A stretch of DNA of 64,000 nt from Bordetella genomosp. 9 (GTDB lineage Bacteria > Pseudomonadota > Gammaproteobacteria > Burkholderiales > Burkholderiaceae_B), in NCBI RefSeq assembly GCF_002261425.1, contig NZ_NEVJ01000003.1, forward strand, positions 2,046,001 to 2,110,000, in the 5' to 3' direction. Below are positions 1-7,166 of this stretch, in pieces. A program made the translations under genes and the position numbers. The stretch's first letter is position 1. Each line of letters opens with the position of its first letter. The notes below the pieces were generated by a model. That model ran no database searches and was not told where the DNA came from. It saw only the letters and a program-made list of their open reading frames with translations.

Positions 1-1583
1 GTCGAGAGCGCCGCCGCCAGGCCGCCGGCCGCCACCAACCCCGATACCACGTAGGGCAGGCCGCCGATCTCCGGCAAGGCCAGCACCACCACGTCCGCGC
101 CCATGTGGATTTCGCCCAGCTGCACGACGCCGTCGCCGTTGACGTCGACCACGCTCACCAGCGTGGGACTGATGGCGCTCCATGCCGCCACCCAGTCGGG
201 CAGCGCGCTGAAACGGGCGCCGACCAAGTGCGTGTAGATCACGTACTTGACCAGGATGGCCAGCGCGGGCGCGAGCAGGTACAGCAGCAGGATGAACAGC
301 AAGGTCCAGCAGACCGACCGGCGCGCGGCGCCCACGGATGGCGTGGTGTAGGAGCGCATCAGGATGTGCGGCAGCCCCGCCGTCCCCAGCATCAGGCACA
401 GGGCCAGGGCGATGAAGTTGGCGCGCTGCGGCTCCCAGGCGGCAGGGGTCTCCGTCTCCTGGCCCGCGGGCTGGCCGGTTTCCGCGGGATCAGGCTGGGC
501 CGCCGAAGGATCAGACTGCGCCACCGTCGGATAAGGCTGTGCCGCCGGCACGGGCGGCCGCGCCCGCGCGCGGAACTCCTGCCGGTCGCGATACCAGCGC
601 GAGCGCGCTTCTTCCACCGTGACCGGATACGCGTCCAGCTCGCGCTGCACCGAACGTATTTCCAGCATCGGCGCGTCCGCCGCGTTCAACTGCGCCAGGC
701 GATCGCGCAGGCGGGCTTTTTCGCTCACCCACGAACCCGGCAAGGTGCGCAGCAACTCGTCGACGCGATCCGCGCGCGCCTGCCACTCACGGCGCACCGC
801 ACGCTCGGCGTCGTCGTCCAGCAGCCGGCTTTCCTGTTGCACCACCTGCTCCAGCGCCACCCCCGCGGCCATCGGCGGCAGCGCCATGCCGGTGAACTTG
901 ATCGACAGCCACACGACCGGGATCACGTAGGCCATGATGAGGATGATGAATTGTCCGACCTGCGTCCACGTCACCGCGCGCATGCCGCCCAGGAAGGAAC
1001 ACACCAGCATGCCGCCCAATGCCAGGAAGATCCCCAGCTCGAACGAAATCCCCGTCATGCGCGTCGTGATGATGCCCACGCCGTAGATCTGCGCGACCAG
1101 GTAGGTGAACGAACACAGCACCGCGCAGGCCACGCCCACCAGGCGCGGCAGGTTGCCGCCAAAGCGCGCGCCCATGAAATCCGGCAGGGTGTATTGGCCG
1201 AACTTGCGCAGATAAGGCGCGAGCAGCAGCGCGACCAGCACATAGCCGCCGGTCCACCCCATCACATACGCCAGTCCCGCATAGCCGCCGACGTACAGCG
1301 TGCCGGCGACGCCGATGAAGGACGCCACCGACATCCAGTCGGCGGCCGTGGCCATGCCGTTGTAGAAAGCCGGCACGCGGCGGCCCGCGACGTAATACTC
1401 GACGGGATCGGACGTCCGGCAGACGATGCCGATGCCGGCGTACAGGCTGAACGTCACCAGCAGGAAGACATAGCCTATCCAGTTGCGCGGCATGCCCAGG
1501 ACTTCCAGCAGGCCCAGCACCAGGATGAGCAAGGCGAAGCCGGCGGCGTAGAGCACGTAGACCCGCGCCGGGGTGTCAGTCAT
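1..1583 (-). CDS. Sodium:solute symporter large subunit (VC_2705-like), 3' end cut by window edge
   Basis: The frame is open from the ATG at 1583 to the left edge, giving about 527 residues; the C-terminus lies outside. The hydrophobic, many-helix protein has SSS-family features: an AADWMSVASFIG stretch near residues 75-86 and LAYVMGWTGG just after it. It probably imports a small organic acid with sodium across the inner membrane. The start overlaps the stop of the DUF4212 gene (ATGACTGA at 1576-1583), the usual small-subunit/large-subunit pair. A charged hydrophilic insert with a proline/glutamine-rich imperfect repeat fills about residues 240-385. Residues 480-491 read as an EF-hand-like loop (D at 1, N at 3, D at 5, G at 6, E at 12). 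The transported substrate cannot be told. Confidence 0.88.
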   Translation of the reverse strand, partial: MTDTPARVYVLYAAGFALLILVLGLLEVLGMPRNWIGYVFLLVTFSLYAGIGIVCRTSDPVEYYVAGRRVPAFYNGMATAADWMSVASFIGVAGTLYVGGYAGLAYVMGWTGGYVLVALLLAPYLRKFGQYTLPDFMGARFGGNLPRLVGVACAVLCSFTYLVAQIYGVGIITTRMTGISFELGIFLALGGMLVCSFLGGMRAVTWTQVGQFIILIMAYVIPVVWLSIKFTGMALPPMAAGVALEQVVQQESRLLDDDAERAVRREWQARADRVDELLRTLPGSWVSEKARLRDRLAQLNAADAPMLEIRSVQRELDAYPVTVEEARSRWYRDRQEFRARARPPVPAAQPYPTVAQSDPSAAQPDPAETGQPAGQETETPAAWEPQRANFIALALCLMLGTAGLPHILMRSYTTPSVGAARRSVCWTLLFILLLYLLAPALAILVKYVIYTHLVGARFSALPDWVAAWSAISPTLVSVVDVNGDGVVQLGEIHMGADVVVLALPEIGGLPYVVSGLVAAGGLAAALS

Positions 1584-1860
1584 CCCCGTCGGCGCCATTC
1601 ATGATCCGTGCGTAGGCGACGACGATGGCCAGGTACGCCAGGGGGGCGCCGAAGGCGGCCATCCAGTAGGCGAAGGGCCAGCCGGCGACAGGGAAGAGCA
1701 AGGAGCGCGCGAACCAGGCGGGAACGACGGTCAAGGCGGCCCACAGGACCAGCAGCAGCGCGATGAGCCGGACATTGCGCCCCCACAATGGGGCACGCGC
1801 TCGGGAAGCGAGCAGCTCGTCCACGGATTCAGCGTTTTGCGGAGTCGGCGTATGCGCCAT
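1576..1860 (-). CDS. DUF4212 protein, small subunit of sodium/substrate symporter
   Basis: This 94-residue protein has two hydrophobic segments (LIALLLVLWAALTVV and a second after a WPFAYWMAAFGAPLAY stretch), as expected for the DUF4212 partner of VC_2705-like symporters. Its stop overlaps the start of the large subunit, so the two are translationally coupled. I chose the ATG at 1860 because AGAAGG lies seven bases upstream; the frame also allows an ATG at 1923, but that would add an unconserved-looking N-terminus and run into a hairpin. The conserved-looking W-x-R-N-x-R-L motif begins near residue 22. The role is inferred from family and pairing. Confidence 0.85.
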   Translation of the reverse strand: MAHTPTPQNAESVDELLASRARAPLWGRNVRLIALLLVLWAALTVVPAWFARSLLFPVAGWPFAYWMAAFGAPLAYLAIVVAYARIMNGADGDD

Positions 1861-1920
1861 GGCAGGGCCTTCTGGAACGCCGGCCGCGCCTGGGGCGTGA
1901 AAACCGGACCCTGAATGCGA

Positions 1921-1952
1921 CAACGGCTGGCACTGCCTGGTGCCAGCCGTTG
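1921..1952 (+). terminator. Strong 13-bp hairpin in symporter/kdp intergenic region, terminator-like
   Basis: The arms CAACGGCTGGCAC and GTGCCAGCCGTTG are perfectly complementary around a six-base loop (1934-1939). On the plus strand the right arm is followed by TGCGTTTGCTTTTC, which is U-rich but interrupted. No plus-strand gene ends just upstream, so the usual role as an end-of-operon terminator does not fit. It could stop stray transcription into kdp or sit in a leader RNA. Confidence 0.4.
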
Positions 1953-2121
1953 TGCGTTTGCTTTTCTAGGTACAGCTTCTTTTATGTACCGGTGCCGCCC
2001 GGTTTTGAGCCCTCAGAGGGGCTTTTGTCTCCTCACCTGCATGGAACGGAATTCTGCACCATCTCCGGGAATGAAACACTAGGGGTATGCCCTAGGACGG
2101 CGCATTTACCTAAGGGAGACA

Positions 2122-2138
2122 AGCACCAATTTGGTGCA
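2122..2138. promoter_or_regulatory. Palindrome matching the NtrC binding consensus
   Basis: The 17 bases AGCACCAATTTGGTGCA match TGCACCA-N3-TGGTGCA, the known NtrC site, at all but the first position. The core GCACCAA-T-TTGGTGC is a perfect inverted repeat. It lies about 150 bases before the first kdp reading frame and about 260 bases before the symporter start. No matching -24/-12 promoter was found on either strand, so the assignment is tentative and another palindrome-binding regulator is possible. Confidence 0.45.
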
Positions 2139-2285
2139 CGCAGGGATTTTTATATTCCATTTACTCCCGCCCGGGCAAGCTTTATCCCGTTTTTACGGCG
2201 CCCTCCCTAACCTGCCGGTGTCCGCTGGCCACGCTCCGTCGCGTGTGCCCGCCCCCGTGATCCGGGACCCTACCCAGGAGTAAAC

Positions 2286-2384
2286 ATGGACACCATTTTC
2301 CTCGCCTCTTTCGTCGTCATGGCCGCGCTCACGCTGGCCCTGGTCGAGTTCTGCGACGCCCTGCAGAAGGGAGACCAATCATGA
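2286..2384 (+). CDS. 32-residue membrane peptide encoded before kdpF
   Basis: This short frame starts at an ATG eight bases after AGGAG and ends with TGA overlapping the kdpF start (ATGA at 2381-2384). It encodes one hydrophobic helix (about residues 4-20, IFLASFVVMAALTLALV) followed by a polar tail ending KGDQS. A good ribosome site and the coupling to kdpF argue that it is translated. It is not KdpF itself, which is the next frame. I do not know a name for it; it may be a second small subunit or a leader whose translation delivers ribosomes to kdpF. Confidence 0.6.
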   Translation: MDTIFLASFVVMAALTLALVEFCDALQKGDQS

Positions 2385-2470
2385 GCTGGCTGTACCTGAT
2401 CAGCGGCGCCCTCGCCCTGTTCCTGTTCGTCTACCTGCTCATCGCCCTGTTCAAGCCGGAGAAATTCTGA
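2381..2470 (+). CDS. kdpF: KdpF, small stabilising subunit of K+-ATPase
   Basis: The 29-residue product is a single transmembrane helix beginning MSWLYLISGALALFLFVYLL and ending KPEKF, which matches KdpF in size and pattern. KdpF sits in the inner membrane and stabilises the KdpFABC potassium pump. Its start overlaps the preceding peptide by four bases and its stop TGA (2468-2470) shares a base with the kdpA ATG (2470), so translation is coupled through the whole set. Confidence 0.88.
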   Translation: MSWLYLISGALALFLFVYLLIALFKPEKF

Positions 2471-4266
2471 TGAACGCGCACTACCTGGGGCTGCTGGTCT
2501 TCTTCCTGGCGGTCCTTCTGCTGCTCGCCCCGTGGGTCGGGCGCTATATCCATGAAGTCATGGAAAACGGCCAGTCTCGCTGGTCCGCCTGGGGGCGGCC
2601 GTTCGAGCGGCTGGTCTACAAGGCCGCCGGCGTGGATCCCGCGGCCGAAATGGGATGGAAACGCTACGCCGTGGCCGTGCTGGTATTCAGCATTCTCGGC
2701 TTCGTGGCGTCCTACGTGATCCAGCGCGCGCAGGGACTGTTGCCGCTGAATCCCGCCAACATGGGCGCGGTGTCGCCCGACTCCTCGCTCAACACCGCCG
2801 TCAGTTTCGTCACCAACACGAACTGGCAAGGCTATGCCGGCGAAGGCACGATGAGCTATCTGACGCAGATGCTCGCGCTGACGGTGCAGAACTTCCTGTC
2901 TGCCGCCACCGGCATCGCCGTGCTGCTGGCGCTGATACGCGGCTTCGCGCGGCACAGCGCGCAGACCGTGGGCAACTTCTGGGTGGACACGGTGCGCTGC
3001 TGCCTGTACGTGCTGCTGCCGATGTCGCTGATCCTGGCCGTCGTGCTGGTCGGCCAGGGCGTGATCCAGACCTTCAGCCCCTACCAGGACGCGCATCTGC
3101 TGGAACCGGTCGCCTATTCCGCGCCCAAGGTGGACGACTATGGCCAGCCGGTGTTGGACGCCAAGGGGCAGCCGGTCACGGAATCGCTGACCGCCACCAC
3201 GCAGTCCATCGCGCTGGGGCCGGTGGCGTCGCAGGAAGCCATCAAGATGCTCGGCACCAACGGCGGCGGCTTCTTCAACGCGAACTCCGCGCATCCCTAC
3301 GAAAACCCGACGCCGCTGTCCAACTTCCTGCAGATCCTGGCGATGCTGTTGATCCCGGCGTCGCTCTGCTTTACGTTCGGCCGCATGGTGGGGGACCGGC
3401 GCCAGGGCATCGCGGTGCTGGCCTCCATGGTGGTGCTGTTCGTCGCCTTCGCGCTGACCACCGGGTATTACGAGTTCCAGGCCAATCCCATGCTGGCGCA
3501 GGCCGGCGTCGACAGCAGCACCACCGCGCTGTCCGCCGGCGGCAATATGGAAGGCAAGGAGGCCCGCTTCGGCATCGGCCCCACGGCCCTGTTCGCCACC
3601 GCGACCACCGCGGCGTCCTGCGGCGCGGTCGACGGCATGCACGACTCGTTCACGCCCATGGGCGGCTTTTCGCCGATGCTGCTGATGCAGTTGAGCGAAG
3701 TGGTCTTCGGCGGCGTCGGTTCGGGCCTGTACAGCATGCTGGCCTTCGCCATCCTGGGGGTCTTCATCGCCGGCCTGATGATAGGCCGCACGCCGGAATA
3801 CCTGGGCAAGAAGATCGAGGCCTATGAGATGAAGATGACATCCATCGTCATCCTGGCCGCGCCCCTGCTGGTGCTGGTGGGCACCGCGCTGGCGGTATCG
3901 ATGACGGCGGGCAAGGCCGGCGTGCTCAATCCCGGCACGCACGGGTATTCCGAGATCCTCTATGCCCTGACGTCGGCCGCGAACAACAACGGCAGCGCCT
4001 TCGCCGGGCTGTCGGCCAACACGCCTTACTACAACAGCCTGCTGGCCATCGCGATGTGGTTCGGCCGCTTCGCCGTGATCATTCCGATCCTGGCGATGGC
4101 CGGCTCGCTGGCGAAGAAACACCGGGTCCCCGCCGGCCCGGGCACGATGCCCACCACCGGCGCCCTATTCGTAATCCTGCTTATCGGTTCCGTCCTGCTG
4201 GTCGGCGCGCTTACCTATGTCCCCGCGCTGGCCCTGGGCCCCGTGGCGGAACATCTGCAACCTTGA
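2470..4266 (+). CDS. kdpA: KdpA, potassium-binding channel subunit of K+-ATPase
   Basis: The 598-residue membrane protein has the hydrophobic pattern of KdpA and its four selectivity-filter loops: TNTNWQGY near 116, [15 protein letters not shown] near 262, [13 protein letters not shown] near 378 and [13 protein letters not shown] near 503. KdpA binds K+ on the periplasmic side and passes it to KdpB in the high-affinity, ATP-driven Kdp pump. Length is a little above the E. coli protein (557), with an insert around residues 215-235. It is followed by kdpB 17 bases downstream. Expression is expected under potassium limitation through KdpDE, encoded in the same operon. Confidence 0.97.
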   Translation: MNAHYLGLLVFFLAVLLLLAPWVGRYIHEVMENGQSRWSAWGRPFERLVYKAAGVDPAAEMGWKRYAVAVLVFSILGFVASYVIQRAQGLLPLNPANMGAVSPDSSLNTAVSFVTNTNWQGYAGEGTMSYLTQMLALTVQNFLSAATGIAVLLALIRGFARHSAQTVGNFWVDTVRCCLYVLLPMSLILAVVLVGQGVIQTFSPYQDAHLLEPVAYSAPKVDDYGQPVLDAKGQPVTESLTATTQSIALGPVASQEAIKMLGTNGGGFFNANSAHPYENPTPLSNFLQILAMLLIPASLCFTFGRMVGDRRQGIAVLASMVVLFVAFALTTGYYEFQANPMLAQAGVDSSTTALSAGGNMEGKEARFGIGPTALFATATTAASCGAVDGMHDSFTPMGGFSPMLLMQLSEVVFGGVGSGLYSMLAFAILGVFIAGLMIGRTPEYLGKKIEAYEMKMTSIVILAAPLLVLVGTALAVSMTAGKAGVLNPGTHGYSEILYALTSAANNNGSAFAGLSANTPYYNSLLAIAMWFGRFAVIIPILAMAGSLAKKHRVPAGPGTMPTTGALFVILLIGSVLLVGALTYVPALALGPVAEHLQP

Positions 4267-4283
4267 ACGGGCTGATACTCAAC

Positions 4284-6452
4284 ATGGCCAAGCAATCGAA
4301 CAGCGACGCCCTGGCGGCCGTCGCTCCGCAAACCCAGCCGCAAGACGCGACGGGTTTGCCGCCGCCACGCAACTTCCAGTTCTTCTCGCGGGCATTGATG
4401 GGGCCCGCCATGGTCGACAGCCTGCGCAAGCTGGCGCCGTCGGCGCAGGTGAAGAACCCCGTGATGTTCGTCGTCTACGTGGGCAGCATCCTGACCACCT
4501 TCCTCTGGATCATGGCGCTGCGCGGCCAGGCCGAGGCCCCCGCCGGCTTCATCTTCGGCATCGCCGTATGGCTGTGGTTCACCGTACTGTTCGCCAATTT
4601 CGCCGAGGCGCTGGCCGAAGGCCGGGGCAAGCAGCAGGCCGCCGCGCTGCGCGGGCTGCGCACCACCATCACCGCGCGGGTGCTGCGCGATTTCAAGGAT
4701 GCCGACGTGGCGGGCGCGCATCCGGACGCCTATCGCGACCGTGGCGTGTCGCGCCATTCCGGCGACCTGCGCAAGGGCGACGTGGTGCTGGTGGAAGCCG
4801 GCGACATCGTTCCCGGCGACGGCTTGATCATCGCCGGCGTGGCATCGGTGGACGAAAGCGCCATTACCGGCGAATCGGCGCCGGTGATCCGCGAGTCGGG
4901 CGGCGACTTCTCGTCGGTGACCGGCGGCACGCGGGTCCTGTCGGACTGGCTGTTCGTGCGCATCGCCGCCAACCCCGGCGAGAGTTTCCTGGACCGCATG
5001 ATTTCCATGGTGGAAGGCGCCAAGCGGCAGAAGACGCCCAACGAACTGGCGCTGACGATCCTGCTGGTGGGCCTGACCGTCGTGTTCCTGCTGGTCACTG
5101 TGACCCTGCTGCCGTTCTCGCTGTTCTCCGTCGAGGTCGCCAAGGTGGGCCAGGTGGTCACCGTGACCGCGCTCGTGGCCTTGCTGGTCTGCCTGATCCC
5201 GACCACCATCGGCGGCCTGCTGTCGGCCATCGGCGTGGCCGGCATGAGCCGCATGATGCAGGCCAACGTGCTGGCGATGTCGGGCCGCGCGGTCGAAGCG
5301 GCGGGCGACGTCGACGTGCTGCTGCTGGACAAGACCGGCACCATCACCTTCGGCAACCGCCAGGCGTCGGCCCTGTTGCCGGCCCCAGGCATCACCCCGC
5401 GCGAACTGGCGGAAGCCGCGCGGCTGGCCTCGCTGGCCGATGAAACGCCGGAAGGCCGCAGCATCGTGCTGCTGGCCGACAAGGCCCTGCACGCGCCGGC
5501 CCGGCCCGCGGCCGACCTGGAGTTCGTGCCTTTCAGCGCGCATACCCGCATGAGCGGCGTCAACCAGGGCGCGCGCCAGGTGCGCAAGGGCGCCGTGGAC
5601 GCCATCCGCCAGTGGCTGGCGGACCAGGGCGTGACCATGGACGCCGCCGTCACCCGCGCCGCCGACGACATCGCGCGCCGCGGCAGCACGCCGCTGGCGG
5701 TGGCCGACAACGGCCGCGTCCTGGGCGTGGTGGAGCTGAAGGACATCGTCAAGCCCGCCATCAAGGAACGCTTCGCCGAGCTGCGCCGCATGGGCATCAA
5801 GACCGTCATGATCACCGGCGACAACAAGCTGACCGCCGCCTCGATCGCGGCGGAAGCCGGCGTCGACGACTATCTGGCGGAAGCCACGCCCGAGGCCAAG
5901 CTCAAGCTGATCCGCGCCTACCAGGGCGAAGGCCGGCTGGTGGCCATGACGGGCGACGGCACCAACGATGCGCCGGCCCTGGCGCAGGCCGACGTCGCGG
6001 TGGCGATGAATTCCGGCACGCAGGCGGCCAAGGAAGCGGGCAACATGGTGGACCTGGATTCCAATCCCACCAAGCTGATCGAGATCGTCGAGATCGGCAA
6101 GCAGATGCTGATGACGCGCGGCGCGCTGACCACCTTCAGCGTGGCCAATGACGTGGCCAAGTACTTCGCCATCATTCCGGCCGCCTTCGCCACGGTCTAT
6201 CCGCAGCTGGGGGTGCTGAACGTGATGCGCCTGACCACGCCGGAGTCGTCCATCCTGTCGGCCGTCATCTTCAACGCGCTGATCATCGTCGTGCTGATCC
6301 CGCTGGCCCTCAAGGGCGTCCGATACCGTCCGCTGGGCGCCGGCGTGCTGCTGCGGCGGAACCTGATCATCTACGGCCTGGGCGGCCTGCTGGTGCCTTT
6401 CGTCGGCATCAAGCTGGTCGACATGGTGCTGGCGGCGCTGGGCTGGGCCTGA
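4284..6452 (+). CDS. kdpB: KdpB, P-type ATPase catalytic subunit of K+ pump
   Basis: The 722-residue P-type ATPase carries the actuator motif TGES near residue 195, the phosphorylation motif DKTGTIT with Asp349, and the hinge [11 protein letters not shown] near 556-566. It hydrolyses ATP to drive K+ uptake through KdpA. I chose the ATG at 4284 ([10 protein letters not shown]); this leaves about 40 more residues at the N-terminus than E. coli KdpB. A start inside kdpA would be required for any longer form. Frame is intact over the whole gene. A very long open frame lies antisense to it but is a GC-composition shadow. Confidence 0.97.
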   Translation: MAKQSNSDALAAVAPQTQPQDATGLPPPRNFQFFSRALMGPAMVDSLRKLAPSAQVKNPVMFVVYVGSILTTFLWIMALRGQAEAPAGFIFGIAVWLWFTVLFANFAEALAEGRGKQQAAALRGLRTTITARVLRDFKDADVAGAHPDAYRDRGVSRHSGDLRKGDVVLVEAGDIVPGDGLIIAGVASVDESAITGESAPVIRESGGDFSSVTGGTRVLSDWLFVRIAANPGESFLDRMISMVEGAKRQKTPNELALTILLVGLTVVFLLVTVTLLPFSLFSVEVAKVGQVVTVTALVALLVCLIPTTIGGLLSAIGVAGMSRMMQANVLAMSGRAVEAAGDVDVLLLDKTGTITFGNRQASALLPAPGITPRELAEAARLASLADETPEGRSIVLLADKALHAPARPAADLEFVPFSAHTRMSGVNQGARQVRKGAVDAIRQWLADQGVTMDAAVTRAADDIARRGSTPLAVADNGRVLGVVELKDIVKPAIKERFAELRRMGIKTVMITGDNKLTAASIAAEAGVDDYLAEATPEAKLKLIRAYQGEGRLVAMTGDGTNDAPALAQADVAVAMNSGTQAAKEAGNMVDLDSNPTKLIEIVEIGKQMLMTRGALTTFSVANDVAKYFAIIPAAFATVYPQLGVLNVMRLTTPESSILSAVIFNALIIVVLIPLALKGVRYRPLGAGVLLRRNLIIYGLGGLLVPFVGIKLVDMVLAALGWA

Positions 6453-6476
6453 CCCGCCGCAATCGAGGAAAACGTC

Positions 6477-7100
6477 ATGAACACTACGAATATGCAAAAA
6501 CAAATGCCCACGCGGGCCGGCGCGGGCGTCCTGCGCCCCGCGCTGGTCGTCTTCGCCATCCTGACCGTCGTCACCGGCCTGGCCTACCCCTACGCCACCA
6601 CGGGAATTTCCCAGCTGGTGTTCCCGCACGAGGCCAACGGGTCGATGATCGAACGGAACGGCCAGGTGGTCGGGTCGACGCTGATCGGCCAGCAGTTTTC
6701 CGCGCCCAAGTACTTCTGGGGCCGCCTGTCCGCCACCGCGCCCATGCCCTACAACGCGTCGGCATCCGGCGGGTCCAACCTGGGGCCGCGCAACCAGGCC
6801 CTGGCCGACGCCGCCAAGGCGCGCGTCGACGCCCTGCGGGCCGCCGATCCGGGCAATACCAAGCCGATTCCGGTGGACCTGGTCAGCGCCTCGGGCAGCG
6901 GCCTGGATCCGGACATCAGCGTGGCCGCGGCCGATTACCAGATCGAACGCGTGGCCAGGGCGCGCGGCATGAGCACCCTGGAAGTGGCCAAGCGGGTCGA
7001 AGCGCATACCCGTCGGCCGTTCTTCGGATTGCTGGGCGAGCCGGTGGTCAACGTCCTGGCGCTCAACCTGGACCTGGACGGCATGAAGGCGACGCGCTGA
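6477..7100 (+). CDS. kdpC: KdpC, accessory subunit of K+-ATPase
   Basis: The 207-residue product has one N-terminal transmembrane helix (about residues 20-42, starting [15 protein letters not shown]) and the KdpC periplasmic domain, with [15 protein letters not shown] near 91-105 and [12 protein letters not shown] near 143-154. KdpC helps KdpA bind K+ and is required for assembly. GAGGAAAACGTC before the ATG gives a good ribosome site, 24 bases after kdpB. Length is near the family norm of about 190. Confidence 0.96.
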   Translation: MNTTNMQKQMPTRAGAGVLRPALVVFAILTVVTGLAYPYATTGISQLVFPHEANGSMIERNGQVVGSTLIGQQFSAPKYFWGRLSATAPMPYNASASGGSNLGPRNQALADAAKARVDALRAADPGNTKPIPVDLVSASGSGLDPDISVAAADYQIERVARARGMSTLEVAKRVEAHTRRPFFGLLGEPVVNVLALNLDLDGMKATR

Positions 7101-7166
7101 TGCGGCGGCGTATAGTGGCGCACATCGCCCCACCGCGCCTGATTACGACCGAACAGCGGCAGCACC

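Larger units (their letters stand above)
1861..2285. other. Divergent intergenic region between symporter and kdp operons
   Basis: This 425-base gap separates the leftward symporter genes from the rightward kdp genes and should hold both promoters. It contains a 13-bp perfect hairpin (1921-1952), a smaller hairpin AGCCC/GGGCT followed by TTTTG near 2008-2030, a CTAGGG/CCCTAG inverted repeat (2079-2095), and a 17-bp palindrome like an NtrC site (2122-2138). It is less GC-rich than the neighbouring genes around 2140-2190. No convincing protein-coding gene was found. I could not place a clear -35/-10 or -24/-12 promoter. Confidence 0.7.

Noticed and set aside
1929..1945. Sigma-54 promoter in the 1921-1952 hairpin (TGGCAC...GTGCC)
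   Set aside because: The GG to GC spacing is one base too long on both strands; the match comes from hairpin symmetry.
1788..2210. 140-codon plus-strand frame before kdp
   Set aside because: It overlaps the DUF4212 gene antisense and crosses the hairpin and palindrome region; no ribosome site or protein-like pattern.
4215..7133. 972-codon open frame on the minus strand across kdpB and kdpC
   Set aside because: It is antisense to two certain genes, is rich in His, Arg, Gln and Gly as GC-rich shadow frames are, and has no recognisable domain.
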